64,000 bases of DNA from Shewanella amazonensis SB2B (GTDB lineage: Bacteria > Pseudomonadota > Gammaproteobacteria > Enterobacterales > Shewanellaceae): the NCBI RefSeq assembly GCF_000015245.1, contig NC_008700.1:2734001-2798000 (forward strand). The letters are read 5' to 3'. Below the pieces are notes generated by a model, which searched no databases, was not told the DNA's origin, and saw nothing but the letters and a program-made list of their open reading frames with translations. Position numbers and translations under genes: made by a program. Positions within the stretch are counted from its first letter, which is position 1. Every line of letters begins with the position of its first letter. Shown here one piece after another: positions 35,185 through 44,495 of this stretch.

Positions 35185-36549
35185 TTAGCCTTTTACCACG
35201 CCTGGGAGCGAGTTCAGTCTGTCAATCAGGCCTGTGGTTTGCTGGTTGAGGCTAGCAACCACCAAATCCATCGCATTAAACTGTTTAAACAACCGTGTTT
35301 GCAATGCATCCATCTTGCGTGTGAAGGCTTCCCGCTGATCATCAAGACGTTGCTTTTCACTGTTGTACGTATCGTTGCGGGTACTGATTACACCGCCCGC
35401 CTTGGTGTAGGTGCTGGCAAGATCGGAAAGACGATTTGCAAGGCCAGTATTTGTGGTAGAAAACAAACCTTCCAGCGAGCTCATGTCTTCTGAAATAGCC
35501 TTATCCAGCTTGGCGCTGTCAATTTCCAGCTTGCCATAGCGGTCGGTCTTGATACCCATATCGTAAAGGGCGACTGTTTCACCATTAACATCGACCCGTT
35601 CGCTGATCATCTTACGCAGCTGGGACTCCAGGGAACGAATCATGGAATCACCCTGCAGAGCGGCAGCTTTTTTCTTGTCTGCATCGTAGGAGGACAGCTT
35701 GTTGATTGAATCTAAGAGCGCGTTATAGGCGTCAACGAAGCCTGTAACGTTTGCCTTCACCGCCTCGTCGTCCTGAGAGATAGTCAGGGTACCTACTTCA
35801 CCAATGTCGGCCTTGGTCAACTCCAAAGTCACACCCGTGATGGCGCCTTTCACCTCATTGCTGCCTGAGGTGATTTTTTGATTATCAACGTAAAAAATGG
35901 CATCTTGGGCAGGTTGCAGCTCAGACAAACTGGCACCATTAAACATGTCATTTAGACCTGTGCCAGTGGTATCAGTGGCTATCACGCTAACCTGATTGGC
36001 TGTGCCTGTTGCTTCCGAAGAAAATACCAAGCGACTGCCCGCATCACTGGTGATGACGGTCGCAATCACGCCTTTATTGTCACTGGCATCATTAATTTTT
36101 TTGGCAATGGCATTTAAATCGTCGGCAGCGTCAACATCAACGCCAAAGCTTTCACCATTCACAGTGAAATCAAGACGCCCTTCCCCCACTGTATCGGTTG
36201 CTGCTGAGGTATTGGTACCTGCGACCTTATGGGAAAAAGCCAGTTGCTCAACTTTGATTGAATAGGTGCCACTTTGGGCAAATTTGTCAGCCGTCGCTTT
36301 AAAAAAGAGACTGTCACCGGTCGTCACTTTACGAATACTGAGTTCACTGCCCTTTTGCAGCTTTTTCAGGGCATCCTGGAATTTGGCCAGTTCGCTCTTT
36401 AAGGTACCTATGGCAGAAACCTTGGCATTGATGGTGTCCTCTGTTCGGTTGAACAGAGCTTCCTTGGGCGCTTTCTCTGCGTTAACAATGGCCGAAACCA
36501 TGTCATTGATGGGCAGATTAGAGCCAATTCCGGTTGCAGTTAATGCCAT
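35185..36549 (-). CDS. fliD: Filament cap protein FliD
   Basis: This 454-residue protein caps the growing filament and helps flagellin fold. The N-terminal D0 region (LPINDMVSAIVNAEKAPKEALFNRTEDTINAKVSAIGTLKSEL-type) and C-terminal coiled region (YNSEKQRLDDQREAFTRKMDALQTRLFKQFNAMD) are typical. It is secreted without a signal peptide. It follows flaG by 25 bases. Confidence 0.95.
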   Translation of the reverse strand: MALTATGIGSNLPINDMVSAIVNAEKAPKEALFNRTEDTINAKVSAIGTLKSELAKFQDALKKLQKGSELSIRKVTTGDSLFFKATADKFAQSGTYSIKVEQLAFSHKVAGTNTSAATDTVGEGRLDFTVNGESFGVDVDAADDLNAIAKKINDASDNKGVIATVITSDAGSRLVFSSEATGTANQVSVIATDTTGTGLNDMFNGASLSELQPAQDAIFYVDNQKITSGSNEVKGAITGVTLELTKADIGEVGTLTISQDDEAVKANVTGFVDAYNALLDSINKLSSYDADKKKAAALQGDSMIRSLESQLRKMISERVDVNGETVALYDMGIKTDRYGKLEIDSAKLDKAISEDMSSLEGLFSTTNTGLANRLSDLASTYTKAGGVISTRNDTYNSEKQRLDDQREAFTRKMDALQTRLFKQFNAMDLVVASLNQQTTGLIDRLNSLPGVVKG

Positions 36550-36574
36550 ATCGACCTCGTATTACGTATGCACC

Positions 36575-36982
36575 TCAAGCCTCTGTTTTCATCAGAAGCC
36601 CAGTGACTTCTGACAATTTTTGGGCAATTTTAAGTGCTTCTTCACTGGGGATCTGTCTGATGACGTCTCCCGATGCTATATCAAGCACACTGACCACAGG
36701 TTGCCCGGAGGACTCATCCACCCGAAACTCCAACCCCTTTTGCATCATAGACATCATACTTGACATCTCTTCTGCGACGGCAGCCAGTTGCTCTTTTTCA
36801 GCTTCAACCTGTTGCTTCTCTTCCTCTGCCTTGGCGTTCGCCTGGCCGGCATCTACCGGCTGGGCAAGATCTGCGCGATTAAGCTCCGCATCCTTAGGTG
36901 CCAAAGGTTTGACAGGCGTTGCAACGAGCTCAGCCCGCTGATGTTGCTGTGGCGCTGTGGCGCCAGCCAATGCAATATCCAT
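36575..36982 (-). CDS. flaG: FlaG family protein
   Basis: This 135-residue protein has an Ala/Glu/Gln-rich variable N-terminal part and the conserved FlaG C-terminal region (LEFRVDESSGQPVVSVLDIASGDVIRQIPSEEALKIAQKL). FlaG proteins affect filament length in several polar flagellates. It lies between the flagellin pair and fliD. Confidence 0.92.
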   Translation of the reverse strand: MDIALAGATAPQQHQRAELVATPVKPLAPKDAELNRADLAQPVDAGQANAKAEEEKQQVEAEKEQLAAVAEEMSSMMSMMQKGLEFRVDESSGQPVVSVLDIASGDVIRQIPSEEALKIAQKLSEVTGLLMKTEA

Positions 36983-37054
36983 ACCTCACCTCATACCTTC
37001 CCAGCCACACATCTCGAACAAATCGGGATTTCGTGACTGATTTCCAGATATGGC

Positions 37055-37081
37055 AAAGGGAGATCCGTTGCCGAACCTCCC
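37055..37081 (-). terminator. Probable terminator after the downstream flagellin gene
   Basis: On the minus strand GGGAGGTTCG-GCAA-CGGATCTCCC forms a 10-bp stem with two G-U pairs and a GNRA-type tetraloop, then TTT. It starts 27 bases after the stop codon. The short T run makes it a weak or leaky terminator. Confidence 0.55.
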
Positions 37082-37107
37082 TCCACCGTGCTTCAATCCC
37101 TGAGAAA

Positions 37108-37926
37108 TTACAGCAGAGACAGGGCGATTTGAGGCAACTGGTTGGCCTGGGCCAGCATGGCAGATCCAGTCTGCTGCAGTACCTGATTCTTGGTCATGGT
37201 AGAGGTTTCTTTGGCGAAGTCCACATCCACGATACGGCTCTTGGCGTCAGCAACGTTGGCCTGGGTGTTGGCACTGTTGCTGATGTTGTGAGCCAGACGG
37301 TTCTGGATAGCACCGAGTGAAGCGCGCTGAGTGTCAATGCTCTTGATAGCAGCGTCGATTTTGAGCATTGCAGTGCTACGACCACCAGATGTAGTCACAT
37401 CCAAGGCTCCAACAGACAAGGTGCCAGCGTTGTTGGTCTTCACAGTAACAGTAACATCTTCAGCATTCTGGTGACCAACCTGGAACTTCTTGCCATTTGA
37501 GAATCCGCCGGTCATTAGTTTGGTGTCACCGAAAGCTGTGGTGTTACCGATGGCGGTGATTTCCAGCGCCAGCTGGTCCATCTCATTTTTCAGAGAGGTT
37601 AAGTCATCTGCACTGTTGGCACCGTTCTCTGCCTGAATAGACAGGTCACGCATACGCTGCAGCATGTTGGTCTGCTCCTGCATCGCACCTTCGGCAATCT
37701 GGGCGATGGAGATAGCATCGTTGGCGTTACGCATACCCACTTCCAAACCACGAACCTGGCTGTTCAGACGGTTGGAGATGGCAAGACCTGCGGCGTCATC
37801 TTTGGCACTGTTAATGCGCAGACCGGAAGACAGACGCTCCATGGAGGTTGCCAGATCACGGTTAGACAAGGTCAGGTTCTTTTGCGCCTTCATTGAAGTG
37901 ACGTTGGTGTTTACTGTAATGGCCAT
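37108..37926 (-). CDS. Flagellin (downstream copy)
   Basis: This 272-residue flagellin has conserved N- and C-terminal D0/D1 regions (VNTNVTSMKAQKNLTLSNRDLATSMERL-type and the C-terminal MLAQANQLPQIALSLL) and only a short central part, as in Shewanella and Vibrio. It is paralogous to the next gene upstream. A strong sigma-28 site is 78 bases before the ATG. Ser/Thr in the centre are candidate glycosylation sites, given the nonulosonate genes at 59695-64000. Confidence 0.96.
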   Translation of the reverse strand: MAITVNTNVTSMKAQKNLTLSNRDLATSMERLSSGLRINSAKDDAAGLAISNRLNSQVRGLEVGMRNANDAISIAQIAEGAMQEQTNMLQRMRDLSIQAENGANSADDLTSLKNEMDQLALEITAIGNTTAFGDTKLMTGGFSNGKKFQVGHQNAEDVTVTVKTNNAGTLSVGALDVTTSGGRSTAMLKIDAAIKSIDTQRASLGAIQNRLAHNISNSANTQANVADAKSRIVDVDFAKETSTMTKNQVLQQTGSAMLAQANQLPQIALSLL

Positions 37927-38003
37927 GATCGATTCCTCTTGGTTACCTGGCTCAGGACTAGCCTGTCTTGTTCAGCCAGGCGGTCATACTCGTTACAGTA
38001 TAT

Positions 38004-38030
38004 TTAGCGGCAGCGTCTTTTTATCCTTTA
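38004..38030 (-). promoter_or_regulatory. Sigma-28 promoter for the downstream flagellin
   Basis: The minus strand reads TAAAGGAT-N11-GCCGCTAA, against the consensus TAAAGTTT-N11-GCCGATAA. It lies 78 bases before the ATG at 37926. Confidence 0.8.
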
Positions 38031-38116
38031 GGGCTTTTTTGAAAAATTCTGACTTTTTTTTAATTCTTTTTATAACTCAAATATTTGCTTTATAAAAAAA
38101 CAGAGCGGCTAGCCTG

Positions 38117-38143
38117 GCCAGTGGCAAAAAGTTGCCGCCTGGC
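38117..38143 (-). terminator. Possible terminator after the upstream flagellin
   Basis: On the minus strand GCCAG-GC-GGCAA...TTGCC-A-CTGGC forms an interrupted stem. A run of seven T lies about 19 bases further on. Its position fits the 3' end of the upstream flagellin mRNA. Confidence 0.45.
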
Positions 38144-38175
38144 AGGCATCGCCGCGTACTGATGCCCGTCAAATA

Positions 38176-38997
38176 TCAGCCGAGCAGGGACAAGGCAACC
38201 TGGGGCAATTGGTTGGCTTGCGCCAGCATGGCAGAGCCAGTCTGCTGCAGTACCTGATTTTTGGTCATGGCAGAGGTTTCTTTGGCGAAATCCACATCCA
38301 CGATACGGCTCTTGGCATCGGCAACGTTGGCCTGGGTGTTAGCGCTGTTGCTGATATTGTGAGCCAGACGGTTTTGTACCGCACCGAGAGCGGCGCGCTG
38401 TGTATCGATTTTCTTGATTGCATTATCAATCTTCAGCAATGAAGAGTTACGACCAGCAGAAGTAAGTACAGTTACAGCATTCACTGACAATGAAGTGGCA
38501 TTGTTTGTGTTTACAGTGATAGTAACGTCCTCACCTTCCTGGTGCCCCACCTGGAACTTTTTGCCAGCGGAGAAATCACCGGTCATCAGCTTGGTGTTAC
38601 CAAAGGCGGTGGAGTTACCAATAGCGGTAATCTCGGTGATCAGCTGAGTGATTTCATCCTGAATCGCCTGCAGGTCATCGGCACTGTTGGCACCGTTTTC
38701 GGCCTGGATTGACAGGTCACGCATACGCTGGAGCATGTTGGTTTGCTCTTGCATCGCACCTTCAGCAATCTGGGCAATGGAAATACCATCGTTGGCATTA
38801 CGCATGCCCACTTCAAGTCCGCGCACCTGGCTGTTCAGACGGTTAGAAATTGCCAGACCAGCGGCGTCGTCTTTCGCGCTGTTGATGCGCAAACCGGATG
38901 ACAGACGCTCCATGGAAGTCGCCAACTGACCACTGGACATGTTCAGGTTCTTTTGGGCCTTCATGGAGGTCACATTGGTATTAACAGTAATAGCCAT
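38176..38997 (-). CDS. Flagellin (upstream copy)
   Basis: This 273-residue flagellin has the same short-centre layout as its neighbour, with differences such as NLNMSSGQLATSMERL at the N-terminus and a final Gly. In related Shewanella two such genes encode the major and minor flagellins; which is which cannot be told here. No sigma-28 site is seen upstream; a degenerate sigma-54-like site lies at 39054-39069. It follows flgL by 92 bases. Confidence 0.96.
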   Translation of the reverse strand: MAITVNTNVTSMKAQKNLNMSSGQLATSMERLSSGLRINSAKDDAAGLAISNRLNSQVRGLEVGMRNANDGISIAQIAEGAMQEQTNMLQRMRDLSIQAENGANSADDLQAIQDEITQLITEITAIGNSTAFGNTKLMTGDFSAGKKFQVGHQEGEDVTITVNTNNATSLSVNAVTVLTSAGRNSSLLKIDNAIKKIDTQRAALGAVQNRLAHNISNSANTQANVADAKSRIVDVDFAKETSAMTKNQVLQQTGSAMLAQANQLPQVALSLLG

Positions 38998-39053
38998 GTT
39001 GAGTTCCTCTTCCTAGTGTTACCGCCAAGGCTTGGAGCTTGGCTAAATTAGTT

Positions 39054-39069
39054 AACAAAATTGCTTCCA
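39054..39069 (-). promoter_or_regulatory. Weak sigma-54-like site before the upstream flagellin
   Basis: The minus strand reads TGGAAGC-AATT-TTGTT. The geometry is right, but the -12 element is GT and not GC. It lies 57 bases before the ATG in the flgL-flagellin gap. Confidence 0.35.
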
Positions 39070-39089
39070 GTGAGTGGCTGTGCCTGTCG

Positions 39090-40295
39090 CTACAAGTAGT
39101 CGAACAAAGACACAGAACCAACTCTGCTAAACACATTGGAGACTGCGTTCAATGCAAGCTGCTGCTTTTCAAATTCCGTAATCGCCGTTGCGTAATCCAG
39201 ATCTTCCAGCAATGACAGCGCCGAGGTATTGACGACCTGCTCTTCTGCGTGTCGTCCGGCGTAACTCTCAAGACTCTTGAGGTTATTACCTGCCACGCTT
39301 CTGGCGGTGCTGAGCTGATTCAATCCGCTGTCAGTGTCATTCAAGAGCTGTGCCAACTCTGCGATACCAGCGGGAGAATTCATGCGACTATCGTCTTCTA
39401 TCAGGGCGATAGCCTTATTAATGGTGTCGAAAATGCTGACTTCAGCCTGAGGAGCCAGGGAAATACTGTCGCCAGCGGCTGGTGTGCCTTCCAGCTTGAC
39501 GTCTATTCCGTTGAAACTAACAGGATTGGTGGCATCAAAGTTGTTCACTGTGGTGACCAGCCCATTGGCACTGTCACGCACTTCCAGGTTTACGCCGCCT
39601 GAACCATTATCAATAAAATTAAAGGTATAAGTGTCTTCCACATGAGCTGCTGGGTTGGTTATCGCAGCGCTTTGAACCTTAAAATCACCTGCCTGGCTCG
39701 ACAAATAATTGACGGTATAATCGCCAAGTGCGTTGGGCGACGTCATAAACGCCATATCGCCGGGCACATTGGTGCCCATGGCGATGCCACGGGAAATCAT
39801 GGCGTCACGCACGCCGGCATCACCGCTATAAACCATGTTGCCGGCACCGTCGAAGGCAAAGGGTTCTGTGTCTGTTTTAAAACCGGAGAACATAAAGTTG
39901 CCGGACTCATCCCGGGTGTTTGCCACATTCAGCAATTCCTGCAGGCTGCCACGCATCTCATCGGCAATCATTTGCCGCTCGGAGGGCGAAAGGCCACCAT
40001 TTACCCCGCGCAGAATTTGTTCTCGTAAACCGGTAACCAACTCCTCGGCGCTGCCAAGCTTACTCTCGGCAATGCCTAAATGATTTTTGGCGTAGTCGAT
40101 GTTCTTCAGAAATTGATCCACCAGCGCCTGCTGCTGGTTGAGATTGTCGATACCCAAGGCCGCCACAGGGTCGTCACCCGAGGTATTCACCTTCTTGCCA
40201 CTGGACAGCTGTTCGAGCAGCTTCGCGGTCTCTGTCTGCTTTTGCAGTATGTTATTGGTGTTCTGGGTAAACATTTGCGAGGTAGAAATACGCAT
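39090..40295 (-). CDS. flgL: Hook-filament junction protein FlgL
   Basis: This 401-residue flagellin-related protein joins hook to filament. The N-terminus MRISTSQMFTQNTNNILQKQ and the C-terminus are typical. The ATG at 40295 was chosen over a GTG one codon upstream because GAGGA is then seven bases away. It follows flgK by 12 bases and lies just before the flagellin pair. Confidence 0.94.
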   Translation of the reverse strand: MRISTSQMFTQNTNNILQKQTETAKLLEQLSSGKKVNTSGDDPVAALGIDNLNQQQALVDQFLKNIDYAKNHLGIAESKLGSAEELVTGLREQILRGVNGGLSPSERQMIADEMRGSLQELLNVANTRDESGNFMFSGFKTDTEPFAFDGAGNMVYSGDAGVRDAMISRGIAMGTNVPGDMAFMTSPNALGDYTVNYLSSQAGDFKVQSAAITNPAAHVEDTYTFNFIDNGSGGVNLEVRDSANGLVTTVNNFDATNPVSFNGIDVKLEGTPAAGDSISLAPQAEVSIFDTINKAIALIEDDSRMNSPAGIAELAQLLNDTDSGLNQLSTARSVAGNNLKSLESYAGRHAEEQVVNTSALSLLEDLDYATAITEFEKQQLALNAVSNVFSRVGSVSLFDYL

Positions 40296-40307
40296 CACTC
40301 AATCCTC

Positions 40308-42224
40308 TTAACGCACCGACGCAAACAGGGTGTCAAAGATTTGCTGGGCCGTGGTCATAATGCGTGCCGACGCCTGGTATGACTGTTGGAACCTGAGCAA
40401 ATTGGCCGCTTCTTCATCCAGGTTGACCCCGGAAACTTCCTGAACCCGCCCATAGGCCTGCTGGTAAATGGCTTCGGCAGATCCCAAACGCACTTCGGCA
40501 GCCTTGGTGCCTGAGCCAATTTGCTGTTTGGTTTTTTCGAACACATCAATGAGGGTCGACTTGCCGCCGTTCATCAGCTTGGTGTCGGCCAACTGTGCCA
40601 TGGCCAGCGCATTGGAGTTGTCGCCTTCACCGTAGCTCAAATCAAAGGTAAAACTGTCAGTGGCAGCCCCAATGGACTCCACCTCAAAGGTAAAGCCAAA
40701 AGCACTGATAGAAGGCGGCGTGTAGGCCACACCAGCCGCAAGCACTGTGCCGTCAGCAGCGGTCACATCATAGGTATTGGCGCCAGTATTCAGGGTAAAA
40801 GTCAGCTCGCTGCCGGTAACCGGGAAGTTGGCTGCCAGACGATTGTCGATACTGGTAACTGTAACCTTGGTGTTACCCGAATTGGTTGCATCGGCAGTAA
40901 TTTTTGGCGCTGCTGCGGCAATGGCTTTGGGATCTGTCATGACCACCGACATCTGCGCAGCTGCCCCTGATGTCGGCCGGATAAGAAATCTGTCACCGTC
41001 GGCAAAAGCACCGGCGCCGATGTTGATATTAAAACCAGCGCCACCGGTGAGGGTGGAACCACTTAAGGTCAGTGGCGTCACATCGCCTGTGAGGGTATCG
41101 GTTAATTCATAGGTGCCGGGAGCTGTGTATTTGAGCTCGTATGCTCCCCCCGAAAGTGCTCCCACATCTTCTATTGATACGCTGAGGGACGCAGTACCCG
41201 TATTGCTCCCATACTGGCCAACACGGCTCTGGGCGATGAGCGGGTCGTTGATATCGATGAAAATATTGCTACCAACCTGACCATTCATGTCGAATCCGGC
41301 CTTCTGCGCCTCATTAAAGGCATTGGCAATACCCAGCGACAACTGCCCCAGTTCATTTTCAGCCGGAATAAGGGTTTTATCCCTGAATTCATACAAGGCC
41401 GAGAGCTGTCCGCCCAGCTTGGACGGGTCGACAACCAGCGTGGAAGAGCCTGTCGTCGCGGTGAGCCTGAGTTCATCTGAGTAGGGGTCACCCTGGGCCG
41501 TCCCCATGCTCATAGCCACTTCCGCTGACACCAGCATCACAGCGCCGCCCAGCATGATGCTTTTGGCACCGTTTTCCAGCGGTATCACATTCACCTGAGC
41601 GTATTCACTCAGCTCCATGATCAACGCATCCTGCTTGTCCAGTAGCTGCATGTCTTCGCCCATGGTTTTCATCAGCTCACGATTGATATTGGCAAGCTCA
41701 GTGCTGATTTCATTGACGCGGGTCGTGATGGCATCAATCTGCTCATGGGTTTGCTTCATCTGCCCTTCAAGCTGACGTTGCATCTCGTTGATGGCGCTGG
41801 CCATCTGCTGAGCAGAACCCAGCACACCGCCACGGATGCCGAGATCCGATGGCAAATCTGCCAGGCTGTTGATGTTTTTGAACATATCGTTAAGCGACTG
41901 GGGAATAGCCTTGCCTATCTGGGAAAACAGCTGATCGAGTTCACTCATCTTGGTGTGACTGACTTCGGCTGCACCTTTTGCGGTTTGGCCGATGCGCAGC
42001 TCGCGGGCAGCATATTCGTTGTACACCCGTTTGACACTGGACACATAGGTTCCCGTGCCATAGAAACTGTTGCCGGAGCGTTGTGACAGGTGAGTGGCCT
42101 GAGTGGCAACCTGGCGGTTATAGCCTTCGGTATTGACATTGGCAATGTTGTTACTGGTCACCCCGAGCTGTGCCTGAGATGCCAGTACCCCGGTCCGGGC
42201 GATGTTCAATAAATCTATGCTCAT
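40308..42224 (-). CDS. flgK: Hook-filament junction protein FlgK
   Basis: This 638-residue protein (HAP1) has the rod/hook N-terminal motif (LLNIARTGVLASQAQLGVTSNNIANVNTEGYNRQ), a large variable middle, and the C-terminal hook-family domain (GVNLDEEAANLLRFQQSYQASARIMTTAQQIFDTLF). It is exported by the flagellar system without a signal peptide. It follows flgJ by 21 bases. Confidence 0.96.
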   Translation of the reverse strand: MSIDLLNIARTGVLASQAQLGVTSNNIANVNTEGYNRQVATQATHLSQRSGNSFYGTGTYVSSVKRVYNEYAARELRIGQTAKGAAEVSHTKMSELDQLFSQIGKAIPQSLNDMFKNINSLADLPSDLGIRGGVLGSAQQMASAINEMQRQLEGQMKQTHEQIDAITTRVNEISTELANINRELMKTMGEDMQLLDKQDALIMELSEYAQVNVIPLENGAKSIMLGGAVMLVSAEVAMSMGTAQGDPYSDELRLTATTGSSTLVVDPSKLGGQLSALYEFRDKTLIPAENELGQLSLGIANAFNEAQKAGFDMNGQVGSNIFIDINDPLIAQSRVGQYGSNTGTASLSVSIEDVGALSGGAYELKYTAPGTYELTDTLTGDVTPLTLSGSTLTGGAGFNINIGAGAFADGDRFLIRPTSGAAAQMSVVMTDPKAIAAAAPKITADATNSGNTKVTVTSIDNRLAANFPVTGSELTFTLNTGANTYDVTAADGTVLAAGVAYTPPSISAFGFTFEVESIGAATDSFTFDLSYGEGDNSNALAMAQLADTKLMNGGKSTLIDVFEKTKQQIGSGTKAAEVRLGSAEAIYQQAYGRVQEVSGVNLDEEAANLLRFQQSYQASARIMTTAQQIFDTLFASVR

Positions 42225-42245
42225 TTCTTTCTCCGCCTGTCAGGG

Positions 42246-43364
42246 TCAGTTGCCAAGGGCCATGGCCTTGATTTCAGACGTTACCGCCTGCATTACCCGC
42301 ATCACCTTGTCGGCATATTGAGGGTCTGTGGCATACCCGGCATTTTGTAACCCCTGCACAAAGGATGCAGGCCTCGCCGCTTGTTTCAGGGCATCACCGT
42401 AGCGCTCGCCGCTTTTCAGGAAATCGACAAAATCGTTGAAGCTCTGCTCCAGGGTGTCGTAAACCCGGAAGTCAGCTCGTTGCCGTACCGCAACGCCCTG
42501 CTCAAATTCCAGGGTATTGACTGCCGCTTTTTCCCCTTCCCAGCGCTTGTCGGCTTTGATGTTGAACAGGTTATTGCTCATGCTGCCATCCGTCCGTCTT
42601 ACCAGCTTCTGGCCCCAACCGGTTTCCAGTGCCGATTGGGCAATCAACACCTCGGGCTTGGTACCCAGACGCTTGGCAGCTTCGCTCGCCAGTGGCATCA
42701 GGGCACGAATAAAGTCCTGACGGCTCTCAAAATTCGGATTGTCCCGCTCACTTTCAATCTGCTGACTGGGCGTTTGTTTCCCGGCGAGCAATTGGTCGAA
42801 TATAGGTGCTGCGGCGCTGGAAGCAGGAGCCGATGCGGCTGTTGGTGCATCCAGAACCGGGGCTTCATGGAACCCCATGTTTAGGGACATATCGCTGTGC
42901 CGCTCGACAGGTTGACGTTCAGCCATCTGAGGCGTTTCAATCCCTTCGAGTGATGCCTTTGCCTCAGCGTCCTTGCCACGGCGCAGCATCATGGGGACCT
43001 CCCCCAGATCAAAGCGCTTATCGCCGCCCAGTACTGATGACGGTGTTATCGGGCTGTCCTTGGGAGACAGCTGTTGCACCATCAAATCCACCAGCCCCAG
43101 CATGCCTTTTTGGGACATGTCGACGGCCATTTGCTGATCGCGCATTTCTTCATAAAACTTGGTGTACTGGCTGTTGAAGGGACTATCGGATTCAAATACG
43201 GCATTGGCATCACGCATGCTTTTCATCAGCATCTGCACAAAAATCCCCTCGAATTGCTTGGCAACTTCCCGCAGGGCTGCCTTGTTATCGGCCTTGGCCT
43301 GGGCTCTTAATTTGTCCAGGCCACCGATGTCGAGGAAATGTGAGGCGTTTGAAAGCTTTTCCAT
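42246..43364 (-). CDS. flgJ: Rod cap and peptidoglycan hydrolase FlgJ
   Basis: This 372-residue protein has an N-terminal rod-scaffold domain (about residues 20-110, AKQFEGIFVQMLMKSMRDAN) and a C-terminal glucosaminidase/muramidase domain (about 215-370, PEVLIAQSALETGWGQKLVRR with the catalytic Glu). A linker of about 100 residues joins them. It lets the rod pass the cell wall. The ATG at 43364 gives the conserved MEKLSNASHFLDIGGL start; a TTG at 43388 is less likely. Confidence 0.93.
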   Translation of the reverse strand: MEKLSNASHFLDIGGLDKLRAQAKADNKAALREVAKQFEGIFVQMLMKSMRDANAVFESDSPFNSQYTKFYEEMRDQQMAVDMSQKGMLGLVDLMVQQLSPKDSPITPSSVLGGDKRFDLGEVPMMLRRGKDAEAKASLEGIETPQMAERQPVERHSDMSLNMGFHEAPVLDAPTAASAPASSAAAPIFDQLLAGKQTPSQQIESERDNPNFESRQDFIRALMPLASEAAKRLGTKPEVLIAQSALETGWGQKLVRRTDGSMSNNLFNIKADKRWEGEKAAVNTLEFEQGVAVRQRADFRVYDTLEQSFNDFVDFLKSGERYGDALKQAARPASFVQGLQNAGYATDPQYADKVMRVMQAVTSEIKAMALGN

Positions 43365-43391
43365 GGTGAGTTGCCAATTTTCCGACAAGAA

Positions 43392-44483
43392 TCAAATGAC
43401 GATAAGCTCACCATGCAAGGCGCCTGCCATTTTTAACGCCTCAAGGATCGCAAGCACATCTGAAGGTGCAGCACCAACCAAATTCACGGCCCTGACCAAT
43501 TCATCCAAGCTGGTTCCCGGATTAAACAGGAACATACGGCTATTGGCCTGAGACGCATCTATGGTGCTTTGGTTGGTTACCACGGTATCGCCACCGGCAA
43601 GAGCATTGGGTTGGGACACCTGCTGATTTTCAGCAATGGTCACTGTCAGACCACCATGGGTCACAGCTGCTGGTAATAACTTCACATTCTGACCAACGAC
43701 TATGGTGCCGGTGCGCGAGTTGACAATCACCTTGGCCGACTCATCCGCAGGCTCAACTTCGACGTTCTCCAGTGTCGCGAGAAACGACACCCGCTGTGAG
43801 GCATCCCGTGGGGCATACACCTGAACCGAGGCTGCATCGAGTGCGCGAGCCATTTCCGGCCCCAACAAATCGTTAATGGCATCGGCCATCCGCTTGGCGG
43901 TAGAGAAGTCGGCTCGGTGCAGGTTAAAGGTAAGGAAGTCTCCATGGGCAAAAGCAGACGGCACGGCCCGTTCCACCAGAGCGCCGTTGGGGATACGGCC
44001 CACTGTTGGGGTATTCTGAATAACCTTGGATCCATCAAGCCCTTCGGCACTGAAACCGGACACCACCATGCTGCCCTGCGCAATGGCGTAGATGTTGCCA
44101 TCCACCCCTTTAAGGAAGGTTTGCAGCAGAGTTCCACCACGCAGACTCTTGGCCTCGCCTATGCTGGACACTGTGACATCCAGCGTCTGGCCGGGTTTGA
44201 TGAAAGGTGGCATATCGGCATGCACTGCCACTACGGCCACGTTTTTAATCTTGGGCTTTACGTTGGTCGGCAAATTAATGCCGAAGTTTTTCAGCATGGT
44301 GGTAAAAGTTTGCTCTGTGTAATTTGCCTTTTCACCCGTGCCCGGCAAACCCACCACCAATCCATAACCAATCAATTGGTTACTGCGCACACCCTGAACG
44401 GCGGCGATATCTTTAATGCGCTCGGCTTTAACCGGCACTGTCATGGCCAGCAAGGCCACGGCAAGCAGAACCTTGATTTTCAT
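43392..44483 (-). CDS. flgI: Flagellar P-ring protein FlgI
   Basis: This 363-residue periplasmic protein forms the P ring around the rod. A signal peptide (ending VPVKA/E) is followed by RIKDIAAVQGVRSNQLIGYGLVVGLPGTGEK, the family hallmark. The ATG at 44483 has AAGGAG seven bases upstream; a TTG two codons earlier was rejected. Confidence 0.96.
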   Translation of the reverse strand: MKIKVLLAVALLAMTVPVKAERIKDIAAVQGVRSNQLIGYGLVVGLPGTGEKANYTEQTFTTMLKNFGINLPTNVKPKIKNVAVVAVHADMPPFIKPGQTLDVTVSSIGEAKSLRGGTLLQTFLKGVDGNIYAIAQGSMVVSGFSAEGLDGSKVIQNTPTVGRIPNGALVERAVPSAFAHGDFLTFNLHRADFSTAKRMADAINDLLGPEMARALDAASVQVYAPRDASQRVSFLATLENVEVEPADESAKVIVNSRTGTIVVGQNVKLLPAAVTHGGLTVTIAENQQVSQPNALAGGDTVVTNQSTIDASQANSRMFLFNPGTSLDELVRAVNLVGAAPSDVLAILEALKMAGALHGELIVI

Positions 44484-44495
44484 GTCCAAGCTCCT

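Larger units (their letters stand above)
37108..38997. repeat. Tandem flagellin gene duplication
   Basis: The two flagellin genes are direct repeats of about 820 bases, nearly the same at both ends and diverged in the centre (about residues 110-190). The spacer between them is 249 bases. Confidence 0.9.
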
